6,756 bases of DNA, from positions 1 to 6,756 of the forward strand of contig CAZFDE010000113.1 in the NCBI GenBank assembly GCA_964517795.1. Reading direction: 5' to 3'. The position numbers were made by a program, and so were the translations under genes. The notes below the pieces were generated by a model. It was not told where the DNA came from and did not search any database. It saw only the letters and a program-made list of their open reading frames with translations. This DNA comes from CAZFDE01 sp964517795. Lineage in GTDB: Bacteria; Planctomycetota; Phycisphaerae; Sedimentisphaerales; Anaerobacaceae. Below, one piece after another: positions 1 through 6,498 of the stretch (positions are counted from its first letter, which is position 1; every line of letters begins with the position of its first letter).

Positions 1-40
1 AAACATAAGGAAAAACTATGAACGAAGTGAATTCAACAAT

Positions 41-70
41 CTACTCACTACTCACCATTCACTACTCACT
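41..70. repeat. Degenerate 7-bp tandem repeat, about 4.3 copies
   Basis: The units CTACTCA (41-47), CTACTCA (48-54), CCATTCA (55-61) and CTACTCA (62-68) follow without gaps, with a partial CT at 69-70. Three of the four units are identical. Heptamer tandem arrays of this general kind occur between genes in several bacterial groups. Whether this one is scattered through this genome cannot be seen from one window. It lies just before a GC-rich hairpin, so the two may form one intergenic element. Confidence 0.6.
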
Positions 71-85
71 GCGGCCACCGGCCGC
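71..85. other. GC-rich perfect hairpin
   Basis: GCGGCC (71-76) pairs perfectly with GGCCGC (80-85) around a 3-nt loop ACC. It directly follows the heptamer array and directly precedes a second small hairpin with a T-run. It may be part of a repeat element or of a terminator for a gene lying left of the window. No function is assigned. Confidence 0.5.
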
Positions 86-101
86 GCCCCTTGGGCTTTT
101 T
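86..101 (+). terminator. Possible short intrinsic terminator of an upstream gene
   Basis: GCCC (86-89) and GGGC (93-96) form a 4-bp stem with loop CTT, followed at once by five T residues (97-101). The stem is short, but it sits against the strong hairpin at 71-85, and the rpmA promoter follows about 60 bp later. It would separate rpmA from whatever lies to the left. The alternative is that it is just part of a repeat element. Confidence 0.35.
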
Positions 102-159
102 GAGCCAAAAACAAGGATTTCGCGTTTGGAGCAGAGTAAAAAATTGTAAAAAAAATTGC

Positions 160-188
160 TGGACAGCGTTCGTTGAGGGATGTAGAAT
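160..188 (+). promoter_or_regulatory. Sigma70-type promoter for rpmA
   Basis: TGGACA (160-165) matches the -35 consensus at 5 of 6 positions. TAGAAT (183-188) matches the -10 consensus at 5 of 6. The spacer is exactly 17 bp. Transcription would start near 195, giving a leader of about 44 nt before the rpmA ATG. This is the best promoter candidate in front of the + strand cluster. It was found by eye only, not by a scoring model. Confidence 0.55.
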
Positions 189-224
189 ATATGGTTCACT
201 GAATTTGAATAAAAACAGATAAGT

Positions 225-230
225 AAAGGA
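225..230 (+). promoter_or_regulatory. Ribosome binding site of rpmA
   Basis: AAAGGA ends 8 nt before the ATG at 239, a normal Shine-Dalgarno position. It fixes the rpmA start. It is worth noting because obg, the MnmE-like gene and mutS in the same cluster lack such a site. Confidence 0.75.
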
Positions 231-238
231 TAAGCGTT

Positions 239-478
239 ATGGCACATAAAAAGGGACAAGGGTCATCACGAAACGGACGCGACAGCAACCCGCAATATCG
301 CGGGGTCAAGCTTTTCGGCGGTCAGGCCGCCAAGGCCGGGGCGATCATCGTACGCCAGTGCGGCACAAAATTCTTCCCGGGCTTCAATGTCTCGATGGGC
401 AAGGACTACACACTGTTCGCCAAGACCGACGGCATCGTGCAGTTCCAGGGTCGTCGAGTACATGTCGTCAACAACTAA
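239..478 (+). CDS. rpmA: 50S ribosomal protein bL27
   Basis: This is bL27, a large-subunit protein whose flexible N-terminus reaches toward the peptidyl transferase centre and helps place the tRNA acceptor ends. The 79-residue product starts with the family hallmark MAHKKGQGSSRNGRDS, and continues with a GVK-FGGQ segment, the IIVRQ-GTKF strand (37-45) and DYTLFAKTDG (56-65). The usual length is about 85 residues. Here the C-terminus is slightly short and ends in GRRVHVVNN. The N-terminus starts directly at MAHKK, so there is no cleavable extension of the kind seen in Firmicutes. The start is supported by the AAAGGA site. In many bacteria rpmA follows rplU (bL21). rplU is not visible here and may lie left of the window or elsewhere. 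A strong terminator follows 22 nt after the stop, so much of this transcript is probably monocistronic. Confidence 0.98.
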   Translation: MAHKKGQGSSRNGRDSNPQYRGVKLFGGQAAKAGAIIVRQCGTKFFPGFNVSMGKDYTLFAKTDGIVQFQGRRVHVVNN

Positions 479-500
479 CCCCAAAATCATTGTATGAACC

Positions 501-532
501 AAAAAGGATGGTGAATCTGCCATCCTTTTTTT
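501..532 (+). terminator. Intrinsic terminator between rpmA and obg
   Basis: AAAAAGGATGG (501-511) pairs perfectly with CCATCCTTTTT (520-530) around the 8-nt loop TGAATCTG. The T-run covers 526-532. The core stem GGATGG/CCATCC is followed by seven Ts, a textbook intrinsic terminator. Since the obg ATG comes only 16 nt after the last T, obg must be expressed either by read-through, which would set a high bL27 to Obg ratio, or from a start site within this short gap. Confidence 0.85.
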
Positions 533-546
533 GTATCCTGAGATAC
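533..546 (+). other. Small hairpin directly before the obg start codon
   Basis: GTATC (533-537) and GATAC (542-546) pair perfectly around the loop CTGA, ending one base before the obg ATG at 548. No Shine-Dalgarno sequence is present, and the only purine run (GAGA, 540-543) lies inside this hairpin. It could limit ribosome access in a read-through transcript. A 5-bp inverted repeat can also arise by chance. Confidence 0.35.
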
Positions 547-547
547 C

Positions 548-1552
548 ATGTTTGTCGATGAAGCCAAAATTCATGTCAAGGCCGGCGACGGCGGCCATGG
601 CTGCGTGAGCTTTCGGCGGGAGAAATATATCCCCAAAGGCGGGCCCGACGGCGGCGACGGCGGCAAAGGCGGCGATGTCTATTTCGAGGCGGCCGCGAAT
701 CTCGATACACTGCTGGATTTTGCGGGCAAGCACCACTGGCGGGCCCCCAACGGCGGCTACGGCCAGGGCTCGAACAAGCATGGCGCCGACGGCGAGGACC
801 TAATCATCAAGGTCCCGCCGGGTACGCTGATCTACGATACTGACAGCGACCTGATGATCAAGGACCTCGACCAGGTCGGGATACGGGTTTGCATCTGCCG
901 GGGCGGCAAAGGCGGCCGGGGCAACAAATCCTTCGCAACTGCGACCAACCAGACACCTCGCAATGCGACACCCAGCCAAAGCGGCCAGGAGCGGAATCTG
1001 CGATTGGAGCTGAAGCTGATTGCCGATGTCGGGCTGATCGGGCTGCCGAACGCCGGCAAAAGCACGCTGATCTCGCGATGCTCAGAAGCTCGGCCCAAGA
1101 TCGCCGATTATCCGTTTACCACGCTCGAACCGGTATTAGGGATCGTGGAATTATCCGATTACCGGCGGTTCGTGATGGCGGATATTCCCGGGCTGATCGA
1201 AGGGGCGCACAGCGGCGCGGGTTTAGGGCACGATTTTCTCAAGCATATCGAGCGAACCCGGATTCTGGTGCATATCGTCGATATCGCCCCGCTGGACGGA
1301 TCGGAGCCGGCGGCCAATTTCCGGGCGATCTGCGATGAGTTGAAACAATACAGCCGGACGTTAGCAGATAAACCGCAGGTGGTGGCGGCCAATAAGACGG
1401 ACCTGGATCCGGAGGGTAAGGGATTGACAAAGTTCCGCAATCAGATACAACAGGATGTGATGGCGATCTCGGCCGTGACCGGCGCGGGGATCCGCGAATT
1501 GAATGAAATATTATGGCAAAAGATTAATGAAGCCAAAACGGCAACAGAGTAA
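548..1552 (+). CDS. obg: Obg/CgtA GTPase, 50S ribosome assembly
   Basis: This is an essential-type GTPase that binds the 50S subunit during late assembly and links GTP/ppGpp status to ribosome maturation. The 334-residue protein begins MFVDEAKIHVKAGDGGHGC, as the family does, so the ATG is right despite the missing Shine-Dalgarno site. Residues 1-158 form the glycine-rich Obg fold, with GGPDGGDGGKGGD at 31-43. The G domain follows: G1 GLPNAGKS (165-172), G2 threonines in YPFTT (188-192), G3 DIPG (212-215), G4 NKTD (282-285) and G5 SAVTG (308-312). The family sequence GLGHDFLKHIERT is at 225-237. The protein ends soon after the G domain, so it lacks the C-terminal OCT domain of Bacillus Obg and has no long acidic tail like E. 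coli ObgE. The rpmA neighbour is conserved in many bacteria. Its stop codon touches the coaX start. Confidence 0.98.
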   Translation: MFVDEAKIHVKAGDGGHGCVSFRREKYIPKGGPDGGDGGKGGDVYFEAAANLDTLLDFAGKHHWRAPNGGYGQGSNKHGADGEDLIIKVPPGTLIYDTDSDLMIKDLDQVGIRVCICRGGKGGRGNKSFATATNQTPRNATPSQSGQERNLRLELKLIADVGLIGLPNAGKSTLISRCSEARPKIADYPFTTLEPVLGIVELSDYRRFVMADIPGLIEGAHSGAGLGHDFLKHIERTRILVHIVDIAPLDGSEPAANFRAICDELKQYSRTLADKPQVVAANKTDLDPEGKGLTKFRNQIQQDVMAISAVTGAGIRELNEILWQKINEAKTATE

Positions 1553-2341
1553 ATGATGAATATCATCGCAATTGATGTCGGGAATACGAATATTACAATC
1601 GGGCTTTTTCTCGAGGGCAAAGAGCGTTCGATCGAATCGATACCGGGGGACTCGGATGAGGAAATTCGGTCATTGATCCGAAATCACTGGGAGCTCATCC
1701 CGGTGCTGGAATCTTCGAAAGAAGGCAAGCGCGACGGGGTCATCGTGGTCAGTTCCGTCAAAGACAAGTGGACCCGTAAGATCAAACAGATTGTCAACGA
1801 TGAGTTGAGCGAAAATATTTACCGGATCCCCAACGATGTTCCTTATCCGATCGAACTGGCGATCGAAAATCGTGAAACGGTCGGCACTGACCGGATCATC
1901 GCGGCGGCAGCGGCTTATACGGTCGTCGAAGATGCCGTGGTGGTGGCGGATTTCGGTACGGCAATCACGATCGACCTGGTGGACGATCGGGGTATATTTG
2001 CCGGCGGTTGTATTTTGCCGGGTTTTGAGATGAGCGCGAAGGCCCTGCACGAAGATACCGCTCAACTTCCTCAGATCGAGATCCACAAACCGCAGTGGCC
2101 GTTCGGCAAAAATACAGCTGAGGCGATCAACAGCGGGCTGTATTACGGGGCAATCGCAACATTGCAGGAAGTGGTTCGACGTTACGCCGAGACACTGGGA
2201 ACCTGGCCGCAGGTGATCATGACCGGCAAAGGGGCGGCGATCATTGCCGAGGATTGTGATTTCGTGGATGATTATGTGCCGAATCTGGTGGTCAAGGGAA
2301 TTGCCTTAGCTTATACGCATCATGCTCAACGCAAACGCTAA
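1553..2341 (+). CDS. coaX: Type III pantothenate kinase
   Basis: CoaX uses ATP to phosphorylate pantothenate to 4'-phosphopantothenate, the first step of CoA synthesis. As known for the family, type III enzymes resist CoA feedback inhibition and need K+ or NH4+. The 262 residues show the ASKHA-fold motifs in order: DVGNTN (8-13), GTDR (111-114, whose Asp113 corresponds to the family's catalytic base), DFGTAITID (133-141), GGCILPG (151-157), then S161 and AL (164-165) with QLP (171-173), and NTAEAINSG (187-195). The late TGG motif reads TGKGA here (224-228), a small deviation. Two ATGs stand in tandem (1553 and 1556). The second gives the more typical start MNIIAIDVG, and the first abuts the obg TAA with no gap. 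No strong Shine-Dalgarno site is seen, so translation is probably coupled to obg. The 3' end overlaps the next gene by 20 bp. Confidence 0.96.
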   Translation: MMNIIAIDVGNTNITIGLFLEGKERSIESIPGDSDEEIRSLIRNHWELIPVLESSKEGKRDGVIVVSSVKDKWTRKIKQIVNDELSENIYRIPNDVPYPIELAIENRETVGTDRIIAAAAAYTVVEDAVVVADFGTAITIDLVDDRGIFAGGCILPGFEMSAKALHEDTAQLPQIEIHKPQWPFGKNTAEAINSGLYYGAIATLQEVVRRYAETLGTWPQVIMTGKGAAIIAEDCDFVDDYVPNLVVKGIALAYTHHAQRKR

Positions 2342-3509
2342 TAATGCCAATCAAACACATGCCGCCCTATTGACCGCGGAAGCGACCGGTGCGATCGCTA
2401 CTATTGAGTTGACCGGACCGTGTGCCGATCAAATCCTTCAAGACATATTCAAACCGGAAGGTTCAAGCGACGACCTGCCGGCGATGCATTCGGTAAACGT
2501 GGGACATATTATCTCAGATTTCAGTTCTATCGATCAGGTAACGACAGCCTGCATCGATATAAATCATTATGCGATCCATTGCCACGGCAATCCGATCATC
2601 ACCGAGAAGATCATGCACCTGCTGAAGGACCGCGGGGCCGCGTTATGCGGTGAAAAGAAATTTCATGAAATCGTCTTGCGGGACCACGATCATAATACGA
2701 TTCAGATCGAGGCCAAATTAGCCCTGATGTATGCGAAAACGCTGTACGGGGCCAAAGCGATCCATTATCAGATCCATCATGGCTTGTCTGTATTGGCCAA
2801 GAAGTGGCTTTCGGCATCGAAGTTGGAAACGATCCAGGATCAATGTCACGAGATTCTCGATGATCGTAAAGCAATTCAGCCATTGATCGATGGATATCGG
2901 ATCGTTCTGTCCGGCCCGGCCAACAGCGGCAAGAGCACTCTGTTTAATTGTCTGCTGGGCAAATCGCGGTCGATCGTTACCGATATTTCGGGGACGACAC
3001 GGGATTTTGTATCTTCGCCCTGTCAGTTCGGGGAGTTTTATGCGGAATTGATCGATACGGCCGGTATCGACAAGGGACTGACCGAAGCGATTGACCGGAT
3101 CGCACAAGAAAAAAACCGAGAATTAATCGACCGGGCGGATCTTGTCCTGCTGGTTCTGGATAACAGTCATGCAGATGTTCACAAACAGATGTTTACCTAT
3201 GGCAATCTCAGTATGCCGAAGATCATAAGGGTCATCAACAAATCCGATTTGCGAAATCCATCGAACACCCCCGCCAACGGCACGATTGGCAAAGATACCC
3301 TTTTTTGCAGTGCAAAAACCGGGGCAGGAATTGATATACTGGTCCGAACAATTCTTGATCGGCTTTGTGTGCCTGTCGAATTGTGCCGCAAACCGCTTGC
3401 CCTCACGCCACGCCAGGTGTCACTGATCGAAGCGATTTTAGACACCCATTCACTGCAAGCAGCCCGCCAATCGATAACAGAGTTGTTAAATGGCCCGTTC
3501 AATGTATAA
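2322..3509 (+). CDS. Divergent MnmE/TrmE-family GTPase lacking the catalytic Cys
   Basis: This is a 395-residue GTPase of the MnmE (TrmE) family. True MnmE (about 450 residues) works with MnmG to modify the tRNA wobble uridine. The N-terminal part still aligns: AATGAIATIELTGP-like sequence near 20-33, and HCHGNPIITEKIMHLL (86-101). The G domain is complete: G1 GPANSGKST (198-206, keeping the Asn used for K+ binding in MnmE), G2 GTTRD (224-228), G3 DTAG (245-248), G4 NKSD (306-309) and G5 SAKTG (330-334). Missing are the PGRG and PGEF-type motifs linked to folate binding, and the C-terminal C-[IVL]-G-K motif. The protein stops at LLNGPFNV, about 20-25 residues early. mutS begins 8 bp later and no continuation is seen, so this is not an obvious frameshift. 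Only the GTPase activity can be predicted. The start at 2322 lies inside coaX, has no nearby Shine-Dalgarno site, and fits the family N-terminus. Confidence 0.9.
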   Translation: MLNANANNANQTHAALLTAEATGAIATIELTGPCADQILQDIFKPEGSSDDLPAMHSVNVGHIISDFSSIDQVTTACIDINHYAIHCHGNPIITEKIMHLLKDRGAALCGEKKFHEIVLRDHDHNTIQIEAKLALMYAKTLYGAKAIHYQIHHGLSVLAKKWLSASKLETIQDQCHEILDDRKAIQPLIDGYRIVLSGPANSGKSTLFNCLLGKSRSIVTDISGTTRDFVSSPCQFGEFYAELIDTAGIDKGLTEAIDRIAQEKNRELIDRADLVLLVLDNSHADVHKQMFTYGNLSMPKIIRVINKSDLRNPSNTPANGTIGKDTLFCSAKTGAGIDILVRTILDRLCVPVELCRKPLALTPRQVSLIEAILDTHSLQAARQSITELLNGPFNV

Positions 3510-3510
3510 T
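3483..3510 (+). promoter_or_regulatory. Candidate promoter giving a leaderless mutS mRNA
   Basis: TTGTTA (3483-3488, 4 of 6 to the -35 consensus) and a perfect TATAAT (3505-3510) are separated by 16 bp. The -10 box overlaps the stop codon of the MnmE-like gene. Transcription would start near 3517, essentially at the mutS ATG (3518), which has no Shine-Dalgarno site. This would allow mutS expression apart from the upstream genes. The -35 box is mediocre. Confidence 0.45.
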
Positions 3511-3517
3511 CGATTCC

Positions 3518-6142
3518 ATGAAGAAAAAGAACGCCAAGATGACGCCCGCGATGAAGCAGTTTCATCATTTTAAACAAAAGCACCCGGACGCGATTCTGTT
3601 TTTCCGGATGGGCGATTTTTACGAGACGTTTTACGAAGATGCGAAGGTCTGTGCGAAGGTACTGGGGTTGACGCTGACCAGCCGCTCAAAATCCAATGAT
3701 GAGCCGATCCCGCTGGCGGGAGTGCCCTATCACGCGGTGGACCGGTATCTTAAAAAAATGCTTCAGGCAGGGTATCGCGTGGCCGTCTGCGAACAGGTCG
3801 AAGATCCCAAGACTGCCAAAGGCGTCGTCAAGCGCGATGTCGTACGGATCGTTACGCCGGGAACGCTGACCGACGATTCGCTGCTGGAATCGCGACAGGA
3901 TAATTTTCTATGCGCGATCCATTTGAATCATAAACAACAGGCTTCGCTAAGCTGGGTGGATATCTCTACGGGTCATTTTTTTGCGGCCGCGGTTTCGGAG
4001 GAAAAACTTTTTGACGAACTGCTTCGATTGTCGCCGGCGGAATGTCTCTTTGCCGATTGCCGGGGCGAGTTATTCGAGAAGGAAGTCCAGTCGCTGACTC
4101 ATTCGATTCGGCAAATGACAAATGCTGTGATCACACACCGGCCCGTGTGGTATTTCGATCCCTATCAGGCTAAACAGCGATTGTTGAAACATTTTGGTAC
4201 CGCTACGCTGGAGGGCTTTGGGATCGGTGAACACGACGAAGGGCTTTTGCCATCGGCCGGGGCGATCATCGAATATCTCAATGAAACGCAAAAAACCGCT
4301 TTGGCCCATATCCAGTCTATTCAGAAAATCGACCGCAGCGATTATCTGCAGATCGACAGTACAACGCTGCAAAGCCTCGAGATCGTTCAAACAATCCGCA
4401 GCAGATCCGCGAAGGGATCTTTGCTGGAATGTATCGATATGACACTGACCGCGATGGGGGCGCGGATGTTTCGCAATTGGCTCTGTATGCCGCTGGCGGA
4501 TATCGAGCCGATCAACGCCCGGCATGATGCCGTGGGCGAATTCAAAGAATCACAAAGCAAGCTGGACGATATTCGCAGACAATTTTCCAACTTTGCCGAT
4601 ATCGAACGCATCGCCGCCCGGATCAGCACGTTTCGGGTTAATCCACGGGATTTTGTCGCTTTGGCAGAAACGCTCAAACAAGTCGGGCCGTTGCGAGAGA
4701 TCTTATCGAAATGCCACGGGCAGATGCTCCGGGAACTGGCCGAGCAATGTGACCCGATCGACGAATTGGGGAATTTACTCGAATCGGCGATCGTATCGGA
4801 GCCGCCGACACACTTGCGAGACGGAGGTGTGATCCGGGCGGGATTCAACGAAGAATTGGATCAGCTTCGAACGTTTGCCAAAGATGCGCGATCGTGGCTG
4901 ACGCAGTACCAGCAGAAAGAAATCGAAAAGACCGGTATCGATAAACTCAAGGTCGGATACAATAAGGTCTTCGGCTATTACATCGAGGTGCTGCATTCAG
5001 CGGGGAATAAAGTGCCGGCCGATTATATTCGAAAACAGACGATCAAAAATGCCGAGCGGTATATCACCGAAGAACTCAAAGAATACGAAACAAAAATCCT
5101 GACCGCTTCGGATGAGGCGTTGGAACTGGAACAGCGATTATTCGAACAGCTTCGCTCGGCAGCGGTCAAGTATGTCAAACGATTGCTGCAGTTGGCCGAT
5201 TGCATCGCAAGAATCGATTGCCTTGCTGCGCTGGCTTATCTGGCCAAGATTCGAAATTATACGCGGCCAGCGATGACCGCCGGTACCGACCTTTCGATGA
5301 TCGAGTGTAAGCACCCCGTCCTGGCGGAAACCTTAGGGCCGGAATTCGTGCCGAATGACATCTCGATCGGCCGGGACCCAACCTGCATGATGGTGATTAC
5401 CGGCCCGAACATGAGTGGCAAAAGCACCTATATCCGCCAGATCGCCCTGCTGGTATTGATGGCTCAGGCGGGTTCGTTCATCCCGGCCCAAGAGGCGACG
5501 ATCGGGCTGGCAGACCGGATCTTTACCCGGATCGGGGCTTCGGATGAGCTGACGCGGGGTCAATCGACATTTATGGTCGAGATGACCGAAACAGCAAACA
5601 TCATCAATAATGCCACCGAAAAATCGCTGGTCATTCTCGACGAGGTCGGCCGCGGGACCAGCACCTATGACGGGCTGTCGCTGGCATGGGCTATTTCAGA
5701 GCATATTGCCACCACGCTCAAATGCCGCACGTTATTTGCGACGCACTATCACGAACTGACCGAACTGGCCGAATTGTTCGACAACATCAAAAACTTCAAT
5801 GTCGCTGTCCGCGAATGGATGGATGAGGTCGTGTTTTTACATAAGATCCTGCCCGGCGGAACCGACAAAAGTTACGGGATTCATGTCGCTAAATTAGCGG
5901 GCCTGCCCCGCTCGATCACCGAACGCTCCAAAGAAATTCTCGAAGAACTCGAAGCAACATTTGAACAAGAGGCGTTCGGCGAACATTTGGCCAAGCACAA
6001 AACAAAAATCCCTGACACGGATTCATTGTTTGTCGAACGCCATAAAACCATCCTCGAGAAGCTGCAATCGCTTGATTTAAATCAATTAACGCCGATCGAA
6101 GCGATTAATCTGCTCAATCAAATTAAAGATGAATTAAAATAA
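3518..6142 (+). CDS. mutS: DNA mismatch repair ATPase MutS
   Basis: MutS binds base mismatches and small loops, then uses ATP to act as a sliding clamp that recruits MutL. The 874-residue product has the mismatch-reading Phe-x-Glu motif in MGDFYETFYEDA (F34, E36), a connector and lever/clamp region (about 130-565), and a C-terminal ABC-type ATPase: Walker A GPNMSGKST (629-637), signature TRGQSTFMVEM (679-689), Walker B LVILDEVGRG (704-713) and ATHYHEL (741-747). The C-terminal LTPIEAINLLNQIKDEL (857-873) is the small conserved tail seen in this family. The reading frame stays open upstream to 3365, but that part overlaps the MnmE-like gene and resembles nothing in MutS. ATG 3518 gives the standard N-terminus, and ATG 3539 is a less likely alternative. 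TDSLF (834-838) is at most a weak version of a sliding-clamp-binding motif. No partner mutL is in the window. Confidence 0.98.
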   Translation: MKKKNAKMTPAMKQFHHFKQKHPDAILFFRMGDFYETFYEDAKVCAKVLGLTLTSRSKSNDEPIPLAGVPYHAVDRYLKKMLQAGYRVAVCEQVEDPKTAKGVVKRDVVRIVTPGTLTDDSLLESRQDNFLCAIHLNHKQQASLSWVDISTGHFFAAAVSEEKLFDELLRLSPAECLFADCRGELFEKEVQSLTHSIRQMTNAVITHRPVWYFDPYQAKQRLLKHFGTATLEGFGIGEHDEGLLPSAGAIIEYLNETQKTALAHIQSIQKIDRSDYLQIDSTTLQSLEIVQTIRSRSAKGSLLECIDMTLTAMGARMFRNWLCMPLADIEPINARHDAVGEFKESQSKLDDIRRQFSNFADIERIAARISTFRVNPRDFVALAETLKQVGPLREILSKCHGQMLRELAEQCDPIDELGNLLESAIVSEPPTHLRDGGVIRAGFNEELDQLRTFAKDARSWLTQYQQKEIEKTGIDKLKVGYNKVFGYYIEVLHSAGNKVPADYIRKQTIKNAERYITEELKEYETKILTASDEALELEQRLFEQLRSAAVKYVKRLLQLADCIARIDCLAALAYLAKIRNYTRPAMTAGTDLSMIECKHPVLAETLGPEFVPNDISIGRDPTCMMVITGPNMSGKSTYIRQIALLVLMAQAGSFIPAQEATIGLADRIFTRIGASDELTRGQSTFMVEMTETANIINNATEKSLVILDEVGRGTSTYDGLSLAWAISEHIATTLKCRTLFATHYHELTELAELFDNIKNFNVAVREWMDEVVFLHKILPGGTDKSYGIHVAKLAGLPRSITERSKEILEELEATFEQEAFGEHLAKHKTKIPDTDSLFVERHKTILEKLQSLDLNQLTPIEAINLLNQIKDELK

Positions 6143-6177
6143 AAATTGGGGCCTGAGTATCATCACCCAAACCCCAA
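6136..6177 (-). terminator. Intrinsic terminator of the HTH gene, reading toward mutS
   Basis: Read on the - strand, TTGGGG (6177-6172) pairs with CCCCAA (6151-6146). An inner stem TGGGT/ACTCA (one G-U pair) lies inside it around the loop GATGAT. The hairpin is followed by TTTTT, A, then TTTT (6145-6136). On the + strand the inner stem has an A-C mismatch and no T-run follows, so the signal points leftward. Its T-run overlaps the mutS stop codon and last sense codons. Confidence 0.7.
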
Positions 6178-6230
6178 CGGAGGGGAGTTAAAATGCCTAT
6201 TATCCCATTTTCGATATGTTACATTCGGTG

Positions 6231-6246
6231 AAGCCGGCGTCGGCTT
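6231..6246. other. Hairpin overlapping the HTH gene stop codon
   Basis: AAGCCG (6231-6236) pairs perfectly with CGGCTT (6241-6246) around GCGT. It covers part of the - strand stop codon. It has no T-run on either side, so it is not an intrinsic terminator by itself. It might protect the 3' ends of the two convergent transcripts. Confidence 0.35.
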
Positions 6247-6463
6247 AAGCCATTGCGATCTCTTCGTCCAAGTCTTCGAGCGGCATCCCATAGGATTCCA
6301 TGAACGCCCGCAGTTCCTTAACCGGTATGCGTCGGTCCTTGCTGCCGGGAATGTGATATCCCTTGAGCAACCCCTGGTCAAACCACTTTGAAACCGTACG
6401 CGGCGCCACATGGCATATTCGCGATACTTCACCTGTTGTCAGTACTTTTTTTCCCTTGGCCAT
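6245..6463 (-). CDS. Small excisionase/MerR-type helix-turn-helix DNA-binding protein
   Basis: The 72-residue protein is one winged-helix DNA-binding domain of the excisionase/MerR type. The helix-turn-helix covers about residues 9-28 (TTGEVSRICHVAPRTVSKWF). The recognition part is followed by a wing with GYHIPGSKDRRIP (35-47), a basic turn typical of the family, then a helix (KELRAFMESYG) and an acidic tail (PLEDLDEEIA). There is no effector-binding, response-regulator or recombinase domain. The start is supported by AGGAA 7 nt upstream. It is convergent with mutS, and no integrase, phage gene or attachment site is nearby. I therefore favour a chromosomal regulator or nucoid-type protein over a phage excisionase. 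Its target is unknown, and its own long upstream region is an obvious candidate. Proteins of this look are, from memory, common in planctomycetes. Confidence 0.9.
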   Translation of the reverse strand: MAKGKKVLTTGEVSRICHVAPRTVSKWFDQGLLKGYHIPGSKDRRIPVKELRAFMESYGMPLEDLDEEIAMA

Positions 6464-6470
6464 AACAATG

Positions 6471-6475
6471 TTCCT
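6471..6475 (-). promoter_or_regulatory. Ribosome binding site of the HTH gene
   Basis: On the - strand AGGAA stands 7 nt before the ATG (6463-6461), a normal Shine-Dalgarno spacing. It confirms the start of the 72-residue HTH protein. Confidence 0.75.
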
Positions 6476-6498
6476 AATATCTTTATTCTTGACGTTGC

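Noticed and set aside
18..149. A 43-codon + strand ORF with AAGGA 6 nt before its ATG
   Set aside because: Its sequence is mostly the translated heptamer repeat and the two hairpins (YSLLTIHYSL and a Pro/Ala run). It has no domain look, so it is probably a by-product of the repeat element.
266..781. A 171-codon - strand ORF across rpmA and the start of obg
   Set aside because: It is antisense to two clear genes, and its Ala/Val-rich product mirrors the GGC-rich Obg repeat. It has no start signals or family motifs.
889..1338. A 149-codon + strand ORF inside obg
   Set aside because: It is out of frame with the clearly conserved Obg G domain and has an Arg-rich shadow composition.
3365..3517. 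An upstream extension of the mutS frame by 51 residues
   Set aside because: It overlaps the well-supported MnmE-like gene in another frame and resembles no MutS N-terminus. ATG 3518 gives the standard start.
6146..6432. Overlapping ORFs on both strands over the HTH gene
   Set aside because: Only the - strand frame 6245-6463 has a Shine-Dalgarno site and a recognisable domain. The others are shadows.
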